Source: Geomonas diazotrophica (GTDB lineage: Bacteria; Desulfobacterota; Desulfuromonadia; Geobacterales; Geobacteraceae). From it: 64,000 nucleotides of DNA. Shown here one piece after another: positions 25,654 to 34,693 of this stretch. Every line of letters begins with the position of its first letter. The first letter of the stretch is position 1. A program made the position numbers and the translations under genes. The DNA is taken from the NCBI RefSeq assembly GCF_018919385.1, contig NZ_JAHLMF010000001.1, positions 248,001 through 312,000 of the forward strand, written 5' to 3'. The notes below the pieces were generated by a model. It had not been told where the DNA came from. It was given only the letters and a program-made list of their open reading frames with translations, and ran no database searches.

Positions 25654-26727
25654 TCAGTGCTCCTGCGGCGGGGAGGTGAGGTACTGCTCGAACTGCCGCT
25701 TGTCCTGGCAGCAGCGGTACGCCTCCTCGGGCGCCACCTTCTTGGTCTTCAAAAGGTCCAGGATGTGCTGGTCCATGAGCTGCATGCCGTCCTTCCGGCC
25801 GGTCTGCATGATGGAGGGGATCTGGAAGGTCTTCCCTTCGCGGATCAGGTTGCCGATGGCGGGATTCCAGACCATGATCTCCTGGGCCGCGGCGCGCCCC
25901 TTGCCGTCCGCCGTCTTGAGAAGCTGCTGGCAGACCACCCCCTTGAGCGATTCGGAGAGGATCGCGCGCACCTGCTCCTGGGCGTCCTTGGGGAAGACGT
26001 CGATGATGCGGTCCACGGTCTTGGCGGCGGAGCTCGTATGCAGCGTGCCGAAGACCAGGTGGCCGGTCTCGGCGGCGCTCATGGCGAGGCTGATGGTCTC
26101 CAGGTCGCGCATCTCACCCACCAGGATGACGTCCGGATCCTCCCTCAACGCCGCCCTGAGGGCGCTGGCGAAGCTCTCGGAGTGCTCGCCGATCTGGCGC
26201 TGGTTGAACAGCGACATCTTGTTCTCGTGGATGAACTCCAGCGGGTCTTCGAGGGTGAGGATGTGCTCGCGCCGCGTGCTGTTGATCAGGTCGATCATGG
26301 CGGCCAGCGTGGTCGACTTGCCGCTCCCCGTCGGGCCTGTCACCAGCACCATCCCCTTCCTGAGCTTGGTCATGTTGCGGACCCCCTCGGGAAGACCGAG
26401 GTCGTCGGCGGAGAGGATCTTGCTCGGGATGATGCGGAACACCGCCGCGATGCCGCGATGCTGCATCATGTAGTTGCCGCGGAAACGCGCCAGCCCCGGA
26501 ACCGAGTAGGCGAAGTCGAGGTCGTGCTTCTCCTCGAAGTGCTCGCGTTGCTTCGGGGTCAGTATCTCGTACAGGATCGCCTTCAGCTCCTCGTGCGAGA
26601 GGGTCTTGAAGTTCTGGCGCTCCATCTCGCCGCGCAAACGAAAGATCGGCGGGGAGCCTGCGGAAAGGTGCAAATCGGATGCTCCCGCGTCGTTTAGCAG
26701 CTTGAACAGCGCATCAATCCTTGCCAT
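25654..26727 (-). CDS. pilT: Twitching-motility ATPase PilT family
   Basis: A 357-residue hexameric retraction ATPase of type IV pili. The N-terminal PAS-like half carries DLHLSAG. The core has Walker A GPTGSGKST (131-139), an Asp box near EDPLEF, Walker B-type DVILVGEMRDLET (199-210) and the His box TGHLVFGTLHT. The C-terminal AIRNLI-type element, important for retraction in PilT, reads AIGNLIREGK. Geobacter genomes carry several pilT paralogues, so which pilus it serves is open. It starts 12 bases after the stop of an upstream PilB/GspE-like gene, suggesting one operon. Confidence 0.93.
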   Translation of the reverse strand: MARIDALFKLLNDAGASDLHLSAGSPPIFRLRGEMERQNFKTLSHEELKAILYEILTPKQREHFEEKHDLDFAYSVPGLARFRGNYMMQHRGIAAVFRIIPSKILSADDLGLPEGVRNMTKLRKGMVLVTGPTGSGKSTTLAAMIDLINSTRREHILTLEDPLEFIHENKMSLFNQRQIGEHSESFASALRAALREDPDVILVGEMRDLETISLAMSAAETGHLVFGTLHTSSAAKTVDRIIDVFPKDAQEQVRAILSESLKGVVCQQLLKTADGKGRAAAQEIMVWNPAIGNLIREGKTFQIPSIMQTGRKDGMQLMDQHILDLLKTKKVAPEEAYRCCQDKRQFEQYLTSPPQEH

Positions 26728-26739
26728 GTCTTATCTCCG

Positions 26740-28398
26740 TCACAGTATTATTGAAGCGACGTATTCGCCGGGGGCGATCTCGCCCCGCTCCAGGAGTTCC
26801 GCCCCCTCCTCCGCGATGCCGCGGAAGCCGGTGTCCCTCAGGTAGCGAACCACTTCGTCGCTGTTGCGGATCATCTCCAACGCCTCCAGGAGGTCCTTGT
26901 CGAACCGGATCACGTCCAGGAGGTACTTCTTGCCGCGGTAGCCGGTCTGGTCACAGGCCGGGCAGCCGGCGGGGCGGTAGTAGTTGCGGTCGCCGCCCCC
27001 CAGCCTGAGCGCCGCCAGCTCCTCGGGCGCCGGGACGTAGCGCTCCTTGCACTCGGGGCACAAAAGCAGCGCGCAACGGCTGGATACCACTCCCCTGATG
27101 TGGGTCGGAATAAGGAAGTTCTTCTGGATCAGGTAGATGAGCTGCTTCAGCACCTCAGTCTTGCTCGCCTGCGACATCCCCGCCACCACCAGCTTGCCGC
27201 GCATGACCGCCTTGCTCGCCGCGATGAAGGTGGGAAGGTCGGTCACGTCCTCGATCACCAGGGTGTCCGGGTCGTGCTCCAGGGCCGCCCCGATCACCGC
27301 GGCGCTGTCATCCACGCAGCAGCGGACGCTGGAAAGGCGGGGGAAGCGGGTCCTGCCGCGGCCAAGCCGGTCGCCGATCAGCAGCACGGTGCGGCCGGCA
27401 TGGTCACAGGAATCGATGAAGAGGTCGATCAACCGGCTGCGCTCCTCGGCGGAGCGGCCGGCAAAGAGGATGAGCCCCTCCCTGGCGGCGGTGAGGGCCC
27501 CGAGGTCGTCGCGCTGGCGCGGCGTGAGCCCCAGGTCGTCCATGGTGCTCAGCTGGGGCGCGACGGCGTGCAGCCTGAGGGTCACGTAGTCGCCGCCGTC
27601 GCCGGCCATCAGCAGGGCCTGGAAGGGGATCTTCTTCCCCTGCCAGAGGAACTTCAGCACGCCGCTGGCCGCCCCCTCTCCCTCGGAGGGAAGGTTGGAG
27701 AGGCGCCGGATCCGCTCGGTCAGGCGGGCGTAGTGGGTGATGGCGATCCGGCCAAGCTCTGCGCTCTTGTGGCCGCTGCGCGCCAGCACGCGGACCTGGT
27801 CCCCCAGGGGCTGCAGGGCGATGCCGGTCAGCTTCTTCTGCACCACGCGCAGCAGCAGGTGATTCAGGAGCATGGCGCCGGTAAGGTCGGCGTTGATCGC
27901 CCCGAGGACGCTGGCGCTGAAGTGCCCGGAGGAAAAGCCCAGCTCCGGCTGGGTGACGTCCGGCCCGTACAGGGTCTCGTGCATCTCCCGGATTTCACGG
28001 ATGAGGCCTACCGAGATGTTGACGTGGCAACCGGAGACGCGGGAGAGCTCCTCGATCGCCTCCTTGTCGAGCGGGTCGGCCATGGCCACCGACAGCTCGC
28101 TGCCGGAGAGGACCACCGGGCAGAGGCTGTGGCGCCTGGCCAGCTGGCCCGGGACCTTCTCAACGGCGGCGGGGTCGATGTTTTCCTTCTTGAGCCGTAC
28201 GTAGGGGATGTTCAGCTGGTTGGCGAGCGCCCAGTCGATGTCCTCCTGGGTGACGACCCCCATCCGGACCAGCGCCTCGCCGACCCGGCATCCCGAGACC
28301 TTCTGCGCCTCGAGGGCGGCCCTCAACTCGTGCTCGGTGATGATCTGGGATTTGAAGAGTACCTCACCGATGGACCCTTCCTTGACAAGCCCGTTCAT
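26740..28398 (-). CDS. PilB/GspE-like protein with MshEN domain but degenerate ATPase motifs
   Basis: A 552-residue relative of PilB/GspE assembly ATPases. Residues about 8-62 hold two MshEN-type motifs (SIGEVLFKSQIITEHELRAA, then RVGEALVRMGVVTQ) separated by five residues, the arrangement that binds c-di-GMP in MshE. The first motif lacks the leading Arg. The ATPase half keeps the fold pattern, but the P-loop position reads AGRSAEERSR instead of GPTGSGKTTT and the Walker B region reads LVIEDVTD instead of GEIRD, so nucleotide hydrolysis is doubtful. The zinc-binding tetracysteine (CPECKERY..CPACDQTGY) is preserved. It is probably a regulatory pseudo-ATPase partner of the adjacent PilT. Confidence 0.8.
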   Translation of the reverse strand: MNGLVKEGSIGEVLFKSQIITEHELRAALEAQKVSGCRVGEALVRMGVVTQEDIDWALANQLNIPYVRLKKENIDPAAVEKVPGQLARRHSLCPVVLSGSELSVAMADPLDKEAIEELSRVSGCHVNISVGLIREIREMHETLYGPDVTQPELGFSSGHFSASVLGAINADLTGAMLLNHLLLRVVQKKLTGIALQPLGDQVRVLARSGHKSAELGRIAITHYARLTERIRRLSNLPSEGEGAASGVLKFLWQGKKIPFQALLMAGDGGDYVTLRLHAVAPQLSTMDDLGLTPRQRDDLGALTAAREGLILFAGRSAEERSRLIDLFIDSCDHAGRTVLLIGDRLGRGRTRFPRLSSVRCCVDDSAAVIGAALEHDPDTLVIEDVTDLPTFIAASKAVMRGKLVVAGMSQASKTEVLKQLIYLIQKNFLIPTHIRGVVSSRCALLLCPECKERYVPAPEELAALRLGGGDRNYYRPAGCPACDQTGYRGKKYLLDVIRFDKDLLEALEMIRNSDEVVRYLRDTGFRGIAEEGAELLERGEIAPGEYVASIIL

Positions 28399-28459
28399 TG
28401 CATAACCTCCAGGATGCTGCAGGTGGCGGTGCCAGGGGCAAATGTACCCGAAAACAAAT

Positions 28460-28754
28460 CAACTGACAATGACAATGGAGCAGACAAATCAATTGACAAT
28501 TGACAGTGGACAATTGACAATGGCCGGACTCAATTGACATGTACGGTTGACAATTGAACGATGCCGACGCGGCAGGGCCAGTGACAAGGCCCGCGCTGCC
28601 AGATGGCACCAATACCCCGGATGCACTACCTCGGCCAAGCAGAACCTCAACGCAGATCCCTTTCCCGCTTATCTGTCAGTCGCGTTGCAAGTCACTGCCA
28701 TCATTACAGAAAAAGACCACACATTGTCAATTGCCAATTATCAATTGTCAATTG
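28460..28754. repeat. Element bounded by inverted arrays of CAATTGAC-type repeats
   Basis: On the left (28460-28557) short units CAATTGAC/CAACTGAC/GACAATGG recur at least six times. On the right (28722-28754) the reverse complement GTCAATTG/ATCAATTG recurs about four times. The two blocks face each other across about 165 bases without a convincing gene. The right block ends immediately before the ribosome site of the next gene. The layout resembles a small non-autonomous mobile or hairpin element. Confidence 0.5.
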
Positions 28755-28768
28755 AATAAGGAGTTTGC

Positions 28769-29773
28769 ATGCAAAGAAAAGCCATCGCCCTGCTCTCGGG
28801 CGGCCTCGATTCCACCCTCGCCGTCAAGGTGCTCCTGGAACAGGGGATCGCCGTCGAGGCGCTCAACTTCACCTCCCCCTTCTGCACCTGCACCGGCAAG
28901 AACGCCGGCTGCAAGTCCGAGGCGGTGCGGGTGGCCGAGGAATTCAAGATCCCCATCAAGGTGATGCACAAGGGTGCCGACTACCTGGAGATCATCAGGA
29001 ATCCCAAGCACGGCTATGGCAAGGGGATGAACCCCTGCATCGACTGCCGCATCTACCTGCTGCAAAAGGCCAAGGAGTACATGAAGGAATCCGGTGCCGA
29101 CTTCGTGATCACCGGCGAGGTGCTGGGACAGCGCCCGATGAGCCAGCGCCGCGACACCCTGCGCATCATCGAGCGGGAGAGCGGCCTGGAAGGGCTCCTT
29201 TTGCGCCCCCTCTCAGCGAAACACTTCCAGCCCACCATCCCCGAGCAGGAAGGGTGGGTGGACCGCGAGAAGCTCCTCTCCATCTCGGGACGCTCCCGCA
29301 AGGAGCAGTTCGAACTGGCCGAGGAACTGGACGTGAAGAACTACCCCTGCCCGGCCGGCGGCTGCCTCCTGACCGAGCTTTCCTTCGTCGGCAAGATCCG
29401 CGACGTCTTCGACCACTCGGACCAGTTGAACCTCAGGGACTTCCGGATGCTGAAGCTCGGCAGGCACTTCAGGATCGGGCGCCGCACCAAGGTGGTCATG
29501 GGGAGAAACGAGGCCGAGAACGAGCTTCTGGAGCGGGCCATCCAGCCCGGCGAGGCGGCACTGCGCTGGAAGGAGGGCAAGAGCCCCCTGGCGGCGCTCA
29601 TGGGCGAGAGCTCGCCGGAACTTTTGGAGCGCGCCGCCCAGATCCTTTTGCGCTACACCAAGGCGGAGCCGGGAGCCGCGGCCACCATCGCCGTCACCTG
29701 CGACGGCGCGGAAACCGAATTCGCCACTACCAACGCCATGGACGAGGCGGCCGTGGAGAGCGTCCGGCTTTAG
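28769..29773 (+). CDS. PP-loop tRNA thiolation-type enzyme (ThiI/MnmA-like N domain with C-terminal NFACT-R-like domain)
   Basis: A 334-residue protein of the N-type ATP pyrophosphatase family. The PP-loop SGGLDS lies at residues 10-15. A cysteine cluster follows (CTCTGKNAGC, about 39-49), then CIDCR near 95 and YPCPAGGC near 195. Conserved cysteines like these are used for sulfur transfer or Fe-S cluster binding in tRNA thiouridine synthases. The C-terminal third carries FRMLKLGRHFRIGRRTKVVMGR, typical of the short NFACT-R-like domain fused to such enzymes in many anaerobes. A tRNA sulfur-modification role is likely but the position modified is unknown. It overlaps the convergent gene by 4 bases. 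Confidence 0.75.
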   Translation: MQRKAIALLSGGLDSTLAVKVLLEQGIAVEALNFTSPFCTCTGKNAGCKSEAVRVAEEFKIPIKVMHKGADYLEIIRNPKHGYGKGMNPCIDCRIYLLQKAKEYMKESGADFVITGEVLGQRPMSQRRDTLRIIERESGLEGLLLRPLSAKHFQPTIPEQEGWVDREKLLSISGRSRKEQFELAEELDVKNYPCPAGGCLLTELSFVGKIRDVFDHSDQLNLRDFRMLKLGRHFRIGRRTKVVMGRNEAENELLERAIQPGEAALRWKEGKSPLAALMGESSPELLERAAQILLRYTKAEPGAAATIAVTCDGAETEFATTNAMDEAAVESVRL

Positions 29774-32205
29774 GCCCCGCTCCCGCCGCAACACGCCCCC
29801 GGCTCCTGCTGGCTGATCCGGTACACGTTCTTCCCCTCCTGCTTGGCGCGGTACATCGCGCTGTCCGCGCAGCGCACAATGCTGTCGGGGTCCTCGCTGC
29901 AGCTCGGATAGATGCAGACCCCGATGCTCACGCCGACACCCGCCTCCGCCCCTTCCACCAGGAAGGGGCGGGCAAAGGCGTCGAGGATCCTCTCCGCCAC
30001 CACCGTCGCATCCTGCGGCTCCGCCATCTTGGTAAGGATGATGGTGAACTCGTCCCCCCCCATGCGCGCCACCATGTCGCAGGCACGCACGCAGTCCTTG
30101 AGCCGCTGACCGGCCTCCAGGAGCACGGCGTCCCCGGCGGCATGGCCGAAGCGGTCGTTGATCTCCTTGAAGCAGTCCAGGTCGAGGTACATGAGCGCCA
30201 TCGGGTGGTGGTAGCGTTTCGCCTCGGAGAGCGCGTGCCTCAGCCGGTCGAAGAAGAGCACCCGGTTCGGTAGCGAGGTGAGCGAGTCGTAGTGGGCCAG
30301 GGTCTCCAGCCTCGCCTTGGCCAGCTTGCGCTCGGTGATGTCGCGGAAGATCACCTGCAGCGCCCGCTCGCCGCGATAGACGAACGGCCCCACCCCCAGC
30401 TCCACCTCGATGCTGGTCGAGTCGTTGCGCAACAGCCGCTCCTCGATCCAGGGGGCGCTGCTGTCCCCCTGCTCAGCGTACAGCACCTGTTCCAGAAAGA
30501 GTTCCGCCGACTCCCGCTCGATGAACTCCACCATCTCCCGCCCCACGAGCTGGTCCGGTGACTGGCAACCCAGCAGCTCGCTCCCGGCGGGGTTGATGAA
30601 GACGAAGCGACGCCCGACCAGGATGGCGATGCCGTCCAGCGACAGCTCCACCAGGCGCCGGAAGCGCTCCTCGCTCTCTCCGATGGCCGCCACCATGTTG
30701 GTGAGCCGCTCCTCGGTCTTCGCCTTGACGGTCACGTCCTGCAGGGTCTCGATGGCGGCCACCACGTTCCCCTCGCTGTCCCTGATCGGGGCGGCGTCGA
30801 AGCAGAGGTAGCGCTGCTTCCCCTTGAGCCGGAACCAGCTTTCGGCCCGCAACCCTTCCGGTATCAGCTCGGAATCCGCGTAACATTGGTACAGGTCCGC
30901 CATCTCGTGCAGGGCGCCGTCCACCACGACGTCGGCCAGCACCCGGCGCTTTTCCGGGTAGAAGGCGCGCCATGCCTCCGCCCTCCCCACCTGGCTCTCT
31001 GCGGCAACCCCGGTCAGCTCCTCCATCGCCTTGTTCCAGATGATGACCCGGTGCTCCGCGTCGATGACGAAGCAGGGGAGCGCGCTGTGCTGCAGCAGCT
31101 GCACGGCGAAGCTCTTCTCGTGCTCCAGCCGGCGCCTTTGGCTGGTCAGTTCCTGCATCATCGTGTTGAAGGCCTGCACCAGCTCTCCGAACTCGTCCCG
31201 GCTTGGCGGCGGCATCGGTTCGAAGGAGGTCCCCTCCCCCATGCTGCGCACCCTGGCGGCGAAGGCCAGCAACGGGGTGGTCAGGCGCCCGACGAAGACC
31301 CAGACGAAGGCCAGGGCGACGGGAAGGAGTGCCGAAAGGCTGTAGAGCACCAGGGCACGGGCCCGGTAGATAGGCTCGTACGCCTCCGTGAGCGGCCGCT
31401 CCGCCGCCAGGATCCACCTGGTTGTCTGCAGCCTCTTGAAGGAATAGATCCCGTCGACGCCGGAGGGACCGACCATCTCCCCGCTCCCCTCGTAGCCGCC
31501 GATCACCCGGTCCAGGAGGTCATCCTTCCCCGGGGGGGGAAGCGGAAGCGGGAGCCGATCCCGATTGGGGTGCACGATCATCCGCCGTTGCTCGTTGAAG
31601 AGGAAGAAGTTGCCGCCATCACCGACCCGCAGCCGCCCCAACCGGCTCAGGAAGTTCTCCTCCGCGAGCTCCACCCTCCCCCCGAGCACCCCGATGACGT
31701 TGCCGTCGGTACCCAGTACCGGCGCGGTGAATACCACCAGGAGCCTTCCCCGCGCCGAGATCAGCGGCTCGGATATGAAGGGCTTCGCTGAGCCGACGGT
31801 GCGGATGAAGTATTCGCGGCTGGAGAAATCCTTGCCGATGAAGAGGGTTTGCCCCGGGGCCGAGGCGAGCAGGATCCCCTTGGGGGAATAGAAGCCGGTG
31901 CCGTCGCTGAAGACCTGGTGCAGGTCGAGGCGTGAGTCGAGGAAGTGCTGCAGGCGCTCCGGATCGGTCGCCAGGGAGGGGGGGATGCTCATGGCCACCG
32001 CGACCAGTTCCCGCTGCGCGGATGCGATGCGGTCGTCCAGGTCCGCGGCCATGGCGGTCACCACGGAATACTGGCGGCTGGCCATGCTGGCCTTGAACTC
32101 CTTGATGAAGAACATGAGGCCCAGTCCGGCGACCCCCGTGCTCACGATCACGATCAGGAGGAAGACCACCAGGGCCAGTTTTATTTTCAGGCTGAACCTA
32201 GCCAT
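29770..32205 (-). CDS. Diguanylate cyclase with Cache, HAMP and PAS sensors (GGDEF)
   Basis: An 811-residue membrane-bound diguanylate cyclase. The start ATG at 32205 opens TM1 (about 8-30). A dCache-type extracytoplasmic sensor (about 35-285) is followed by TM2, HAMP and two PAS domains. The C-terminal GGDEF domain has an intact GGDEF loop (about 712-718) and an RACD I-site five residues before it. The guanine-binding FKEIND and GHAAGD residues are the canonical Asn/Asp type, not the Ser seen in Hypr cGAMP synthases of Geobacter. It should therefore make c-di-GMP. The phosphodiesterase-type response regulator gene ends 13 bases upstream, so the two form an operon. Confidence 0.92.
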   Translation of the reverse strand: MARFSLKIKLALVVFLLIVIVSTGVAGLGLMFFIKEFKASMASRQYSVVTAMAADLDDRIASAQRELVAVAMSIPPSLATDPERLQHFLDSRLDLHQVFSDGTGFYSPKGILLASAPGQTLFIGKDFSSREYFIRTVGSAKPFISEPLISARGRLLVVFTAPVLGTDGNVIGVLGGRVELAEENFLSRLGRLRVGDGGNFFLFNEQRRMIVHPNRDRLPLPLPPPGKDDLLDRVIGGYEGSGEMVGPSGVDGIYSFKRLQTTRWILAAERPLTEAYEPIYRARALVLYSLSALLPVALAFVWVFVGRLTTPLLAFAARVRSMGEGTSFEPMPPPSRDEFGELVQAFNTMMQELTSQRRRLEHEKSFAVQLLQHSALPCFVIDAEHRVIIWNKAMEELTGVAAESQVGRAEAWRAFYPEKRRVLADVVVDGALHEMADLYQCYADSELIPEGLRAESWFRLKGKQRYLCFDAAPIRDSEGNVVAAIETLQDVTVKAKTEERLTNMVAAIGESEERFRRLVELSLDGIAILVGRRFVFINPAGSELLGCQSPDQLVGREMVEFIERESAELFLEQVLYAEQGDSSAPWIEERLLRNDSTSIEVELGVGPFVYRGERALQVIFRDITERKLAKARLETLAHYDSLTSLPNRVLFFDRLRHALSEAKRYHHPMALMYLDLDCFKEINDRFGHAAGDAVLLEAGQRLKDCVRACDMVARMGGDEFTIILTKMAEPQDATVVAERILDAFARPFLVEGAEAGVGVSIGVCIYPSCSEDPDSIVRCADSAMYRAKQEGKNVYRISQQEPGACCGGSGA

Positions 32206-32218
32206 CGTTTCTCGGTTT

Positions 32219-33292
32219 TTAGTCGTTGTGGGTGGCGTAGATGGCCGCGAAATCGGCGGCCGTCGCCTCGAATGCCTCCAGGACCTGGGGGTCGAAATGA
32301 TGGGGCATGGTCCTGCCATCCCCCTTGGTGATGATCTCCACGGTCCTCTCGTGATCCAGGGCGGGCTTGTAGACCCGCTTGCTCCTGAGGGCATCGTACT
32401 GGTCCACCAGCATGACGATGCGCCCCTCCATGGGGATCGCGTCCCCCACGAGGCCTCGCGGGTAGCCGCCGCCGTCCCAGCGCTCGTGGTGTGTGTTGGC
32501 GATGGAGGCAGCCATCTGCAGCACCAGGTGGTTGGAGCCGGCGAGGATCTTACCCCCGATGGTGGTGTGGCTCTTCATGATGCCGAACTCCTCCGTGGTG
32601 AGCGGACCGGCCTTCAGGAGGATGGCATCCGGGATGCCGATCTTGCCGACGTCGTGCATGGGCGAGGCCATGGCGATGCCGTCCACGAACTCGCGCGGCA
32701 TCGCCAGCTGTTCGGCCAGCCGCTTGGCGTAGAGCCCGATGCGGGCGATGTGCTTGCCGGTATCCTCGTCCCTCAGTTCGGCCGCGGCAGTCAGCCTCTC
32801 GATGGTCTCGCGGCTCATGCTGCGCATCTGCACCAGCGCCTCGCCCAGTTCCCGGGTCCGGTCCAGCACCTGGCGCTCCAGCTCCGCCTTATAGTTTTTC
32901 TCCACCAGCAACAGCCTCTGGTAGTTGATCCCTTTTTCCACCGCGTAGATCAGGTAGGGAGTCTTGAAAGGCTTGATGATGAAGTCGAAGGCGCCCTTCT
33001 TGATGGCCGATACCGCCATCTCCAGCTCCGCGTACGCCGTCATCAGGATCACCGGGATGTCTTTGTCGAGTTCGTGGATCTGTTCCAGGAGCTCGATCCC
33101 CGACATCTGCGGCATGTTCACGTCGGTGAGCACGACATCGGGAGGGGATTGGCGCAGCAGTTCCAGCGCATCCATGCCGTTTGAGCAAGGGTGCACCTCG
33201 AAGCCGCTCACAGAAAGGAGCAGGGCAACGCTTTCCAAGACATATGGGTCGTCATCTACCAAGATGACGCGGCCTGATATAGCTGTTTCCAT
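32219..33292 (-). CDS. Response regulator with HD-GYP c-di-GMP phosphodiesterase domain
   Basis: A 357-residue protein with an N-terminal receiver (phospho-acceptor Asp in [10 protein letters not shown], Lys in IIKPF), a coiled-coil linker (about 130-160) and an HD-GYP domain with HDVGKIG (about residue 212) and [11 protein letters not shown] (about 262-272). The canonical HD and GYP residues suggest active hydrolysis of c-di-GMP, or of cAG, which some Geobacter HD-GYP enzymes also attack. The ATG at 33292 has GGAG at good spacing. A GTG directly before it is also possible. It is first in an operon with the downstream diguanylate cyclase, giving opposing activities on one transcript. Confidence 0.93.
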   Translation of the reverse strand: METAISGRVILVDDDPYVLESVALLLSVSGFEVHPCSNGMDALELLRQSPPDVVLTDVNMPQMSGIELLEQIHELDKDIPVILMTAYAELEMAVSAIKKGAFDFIIKPFKTPYLIYAVEKGINYQRLLLVEKNYKAELERQVLDRTRELGEALVQMRSMSRETIERLTAAAELRDEDTGKHIARIGLYAKRLAEQLAMPREFVDGIAMASPMHDVGKIGIPDAILLKAGPLTTEEFGIMKSHTTIGGKILAGSNHLVLQMAASIANTHHERWDGGGYPRGLVGDAIPMEGRIVMLVDQYDALRSKRVYKPALDHERTVEIITKGDGRTMPHHFDPQVLEAFEATAADFAAIYATHND

Positions 33293-33418
33293 CACAGTTC
33301 TCCAATAGCTGGGGACGCTGAATCGTCTTCTTGTTAGTTTTCGGCAAATTTAATGGGAACTTGAGGGGGAGAATTCTAAGATAAGTCTAAGCGAGGTGGC
33401 GGAAAAGTCCGCGTGGGG
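33293..33418. other. Intergenic, likely promoter region
   Basis: This is the first part of a 419-base gap. It is relatively AT-rich around 33340-33390 and probably holds the leftward promoter for the HD-GYP/GGDEF operon. The remainder of the gap is occupied by a tandem repeat (33419) and two palindromic repeat units (33508-33619). Confidence 0.4.
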
Positions 33419-33490
33419 GGAGCTATGGGAGCTATGGGAGCTATGGGAGCTATGGGAGCTGTGGGAGCTGTGGGAGCTGTGAGAGCTGTG
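33419..33490. repeat. Tandem 9-base repeat, eight units
   Basis: Units read GGAGCTATG four times, then GGAGCTGTG three times, then AGAGCTGTG. The ordered drift from ATG to GTG to a changed first base suggests stepwise expansion. It is intergenic, so copy number probably varies between strains. Confidence 0.9.
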
Positions 33491-33507
33491 AGAGGCAGGC
33501 AGGCCTG

Positions 33508-33619
33508 TCCCCTCGCCCCCTGGGAGAGGGGTAGGGGTGAGGGTTGTTGCCAGAAATGCTGCCGTGGCTGATCGCTGCACCCTCCCCCCGGCCCTCTCCC
33601 GGGGGGAGAGGGCCGGGGG
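33508..33619. repeat. Two units of the palindromic CCCTCTCCC/GGGAGAGGG repeat family
   Basis: The first unit is at 33508-33543, with the core CCCCCTGGGAGAGGGG followed by AGGGGTGAGGG. The second is at 33579-33619, with the core CCCTCTCCCGGGGGGAGAGGG. Both can form GC-rich hairpins. The same family recurs at 35741, 35843, 40928, 43545, 43613, 46660, 46738, 48453 and 62248. Confidence 0.8.
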
Positions 33620-33711
33620 CGGAAGTAGATTGGTGTGGGTTGGGGCGGAGCCTTGTAGTGGGCGGTTGCCTGGGCTTCTGGAGCCGGGTTGACCGGTCCG
33701 GCGGCACGGTC

Positions 33712-34680
33712 CTACTGCTTCTCCTGGGGCGCCCCTTCCTTCGCCGGGGCGGCACCGTCCTGCGGCTTCTCCGGTGCAGGTTCCGTTGCCGCCGGATGCT
33801 GCTCGGCCGGGGCGCCGGCGGGCTCGCCCTGCCCCTTGTCCGGTTCGGAGACAAGCCCCTGCGGGACGGTCGCGCTGGTGCGGTTGGCCATGACCTCGAC
33901 CTGCTTGATGCTCTCGTCGACCTTCCTCTGCATCCGCCCGACGTTGGGCATCTCGGCCAGGGCCGCCTGGTACTCGCCGGAGGAGAGCACCCCCTTGTTG
34001 GCCAGGAGCTTGAGGATCATGTTGGAGCGCTTGAGCACCTTGTCCAGGTTCTTGTACGGGTTGTAGGCGACGCGCGGCCCCGGGAGCATGGCGGCCAGGA
34101 AGGCGCACTCGCGCGGGGTGAGCGCGGCCGGTGACTTGCCGAAGTAGTAGCGCGCACCGTGGCCGATGCCGTGCACCATGGGGCCCAGTTCGATCACGTT
34201 CAGGTAGAGTTCGATGATGCGCCCCTTGGTGAGCTCCTGCTCCATCCGCTTGGCCAGGTAGAGCTCCTTGGCCTTGCGGGTCAGGGTCTTTTCACGGGAG
34301 AGGAACAGGTTCTTGGCCACCTGCTGGGTGATGGTGGAGGCGCCGCGGGCGAAGCTCTGCTTCTCAAGGTCGTACTTGATCGCCTCTTTGATCGCCTTGA
34401 CGTCGATCCCCTCGTGCTTGTAGAAGGAGGCGTCCTCGGCCAGGATCACCGCCCACTTCATCTCGGAAGGGATCTGCGACAGGGGGGCCCAGTAGCGGTT
34501 CTTGGGGCCGACCACCAACGGGTGGTAGTTCCCCTGCCAGTCCTTGACCTGGATGGTCAGGTTGGTCTTCTTGTCCTTGAGCGCGGTGACCGGCGGGAGG
34601 AAAAAGAGCGAGACGGAGACGTAGACCGCGTACACGGCGCAGAGACCGGCGCCCCAGATGAGGTATTTCTTCCATTTCAT
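33712..34680 (-). CDS. mtgA: Monofunctional peptidoglycan glycosyltransferase (GT51)
   Basis: A 322-residue protein with one N-terminal membrane anchor (about 8-27) and a periplasmic GT51 domain that polymerises lipid II glycan strands. Catalytic motifs are intact: EDASFYKHEGID (catalytic Glu), RGASTITQQVAKNLFLS, RKAKELYLAKRMEQELTKGRI and IIELYLNVIELG. No transpeptidase domain follows. Instead the last 70 residues are a Pro/Ala/Glu-rich, apparently disordered tail, longer than in most MtgA proteins. It lies 13 bases downstream of pdxA on the same strand. Confidence 0.9.
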   Translation of the reverse strand: MKWKKYLIWGAGLCAVYAVYVSVSLFFLPPVTALKDKKTNLTIQVKDWQGNYHPLVVGPKNRYWAPLSQIPSEMKWAVILAEDASFYKHEGIDVKAIKEAIKYDLEKQSFARGASTITQQVAKNLFLSREKTLTRKAKELYLAKRMEQELTKGRIIELYLNVIELGPMVHGIGHGARYYFGKSPAALTPRECAFLAAMLPGPRVAYNPYKNLDKVLKRSNMILKLLANKGVLSSGEYQAALAEMPNVGRMQRKVDESIKQVEVMANRTSATVPQGLVSEPDKGQGEPAGAPAEQHPAATEPAPEKPQDGAAPAKEGAPQEKQ

Positions 34681-34693
34681 AGCAGCGGTTCCT

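Noticed and set aside
26740-28398. Calling this gene an active PilB or GspE assembly ATPase
   Set aside because: The P-loop and Walker B residues needed for ATP hydrolysis are missing, so an active motor label would be misleading.
28460-28754. CRISPR array
   Set aside because: The repeat units are only about 8 bases with no regular spacers, and no cas genes are present.
29770-32205. Hypr-type cGAMP synthase as a partner of the riboswitch
   Set aside because: The residue that is Ser in Hypr enzymes is the canonical Asp here (GHAAGD), so c-di-GMP is the expected product.
33350-34108. Minus-strand frame giving Ser-His-Ser repeats from the 9-base tandem array
   Set aside because: The frame only exists because the repeat unit length is a multiple of three. 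It overlaps mtgA out of frame and lacks a start signal.
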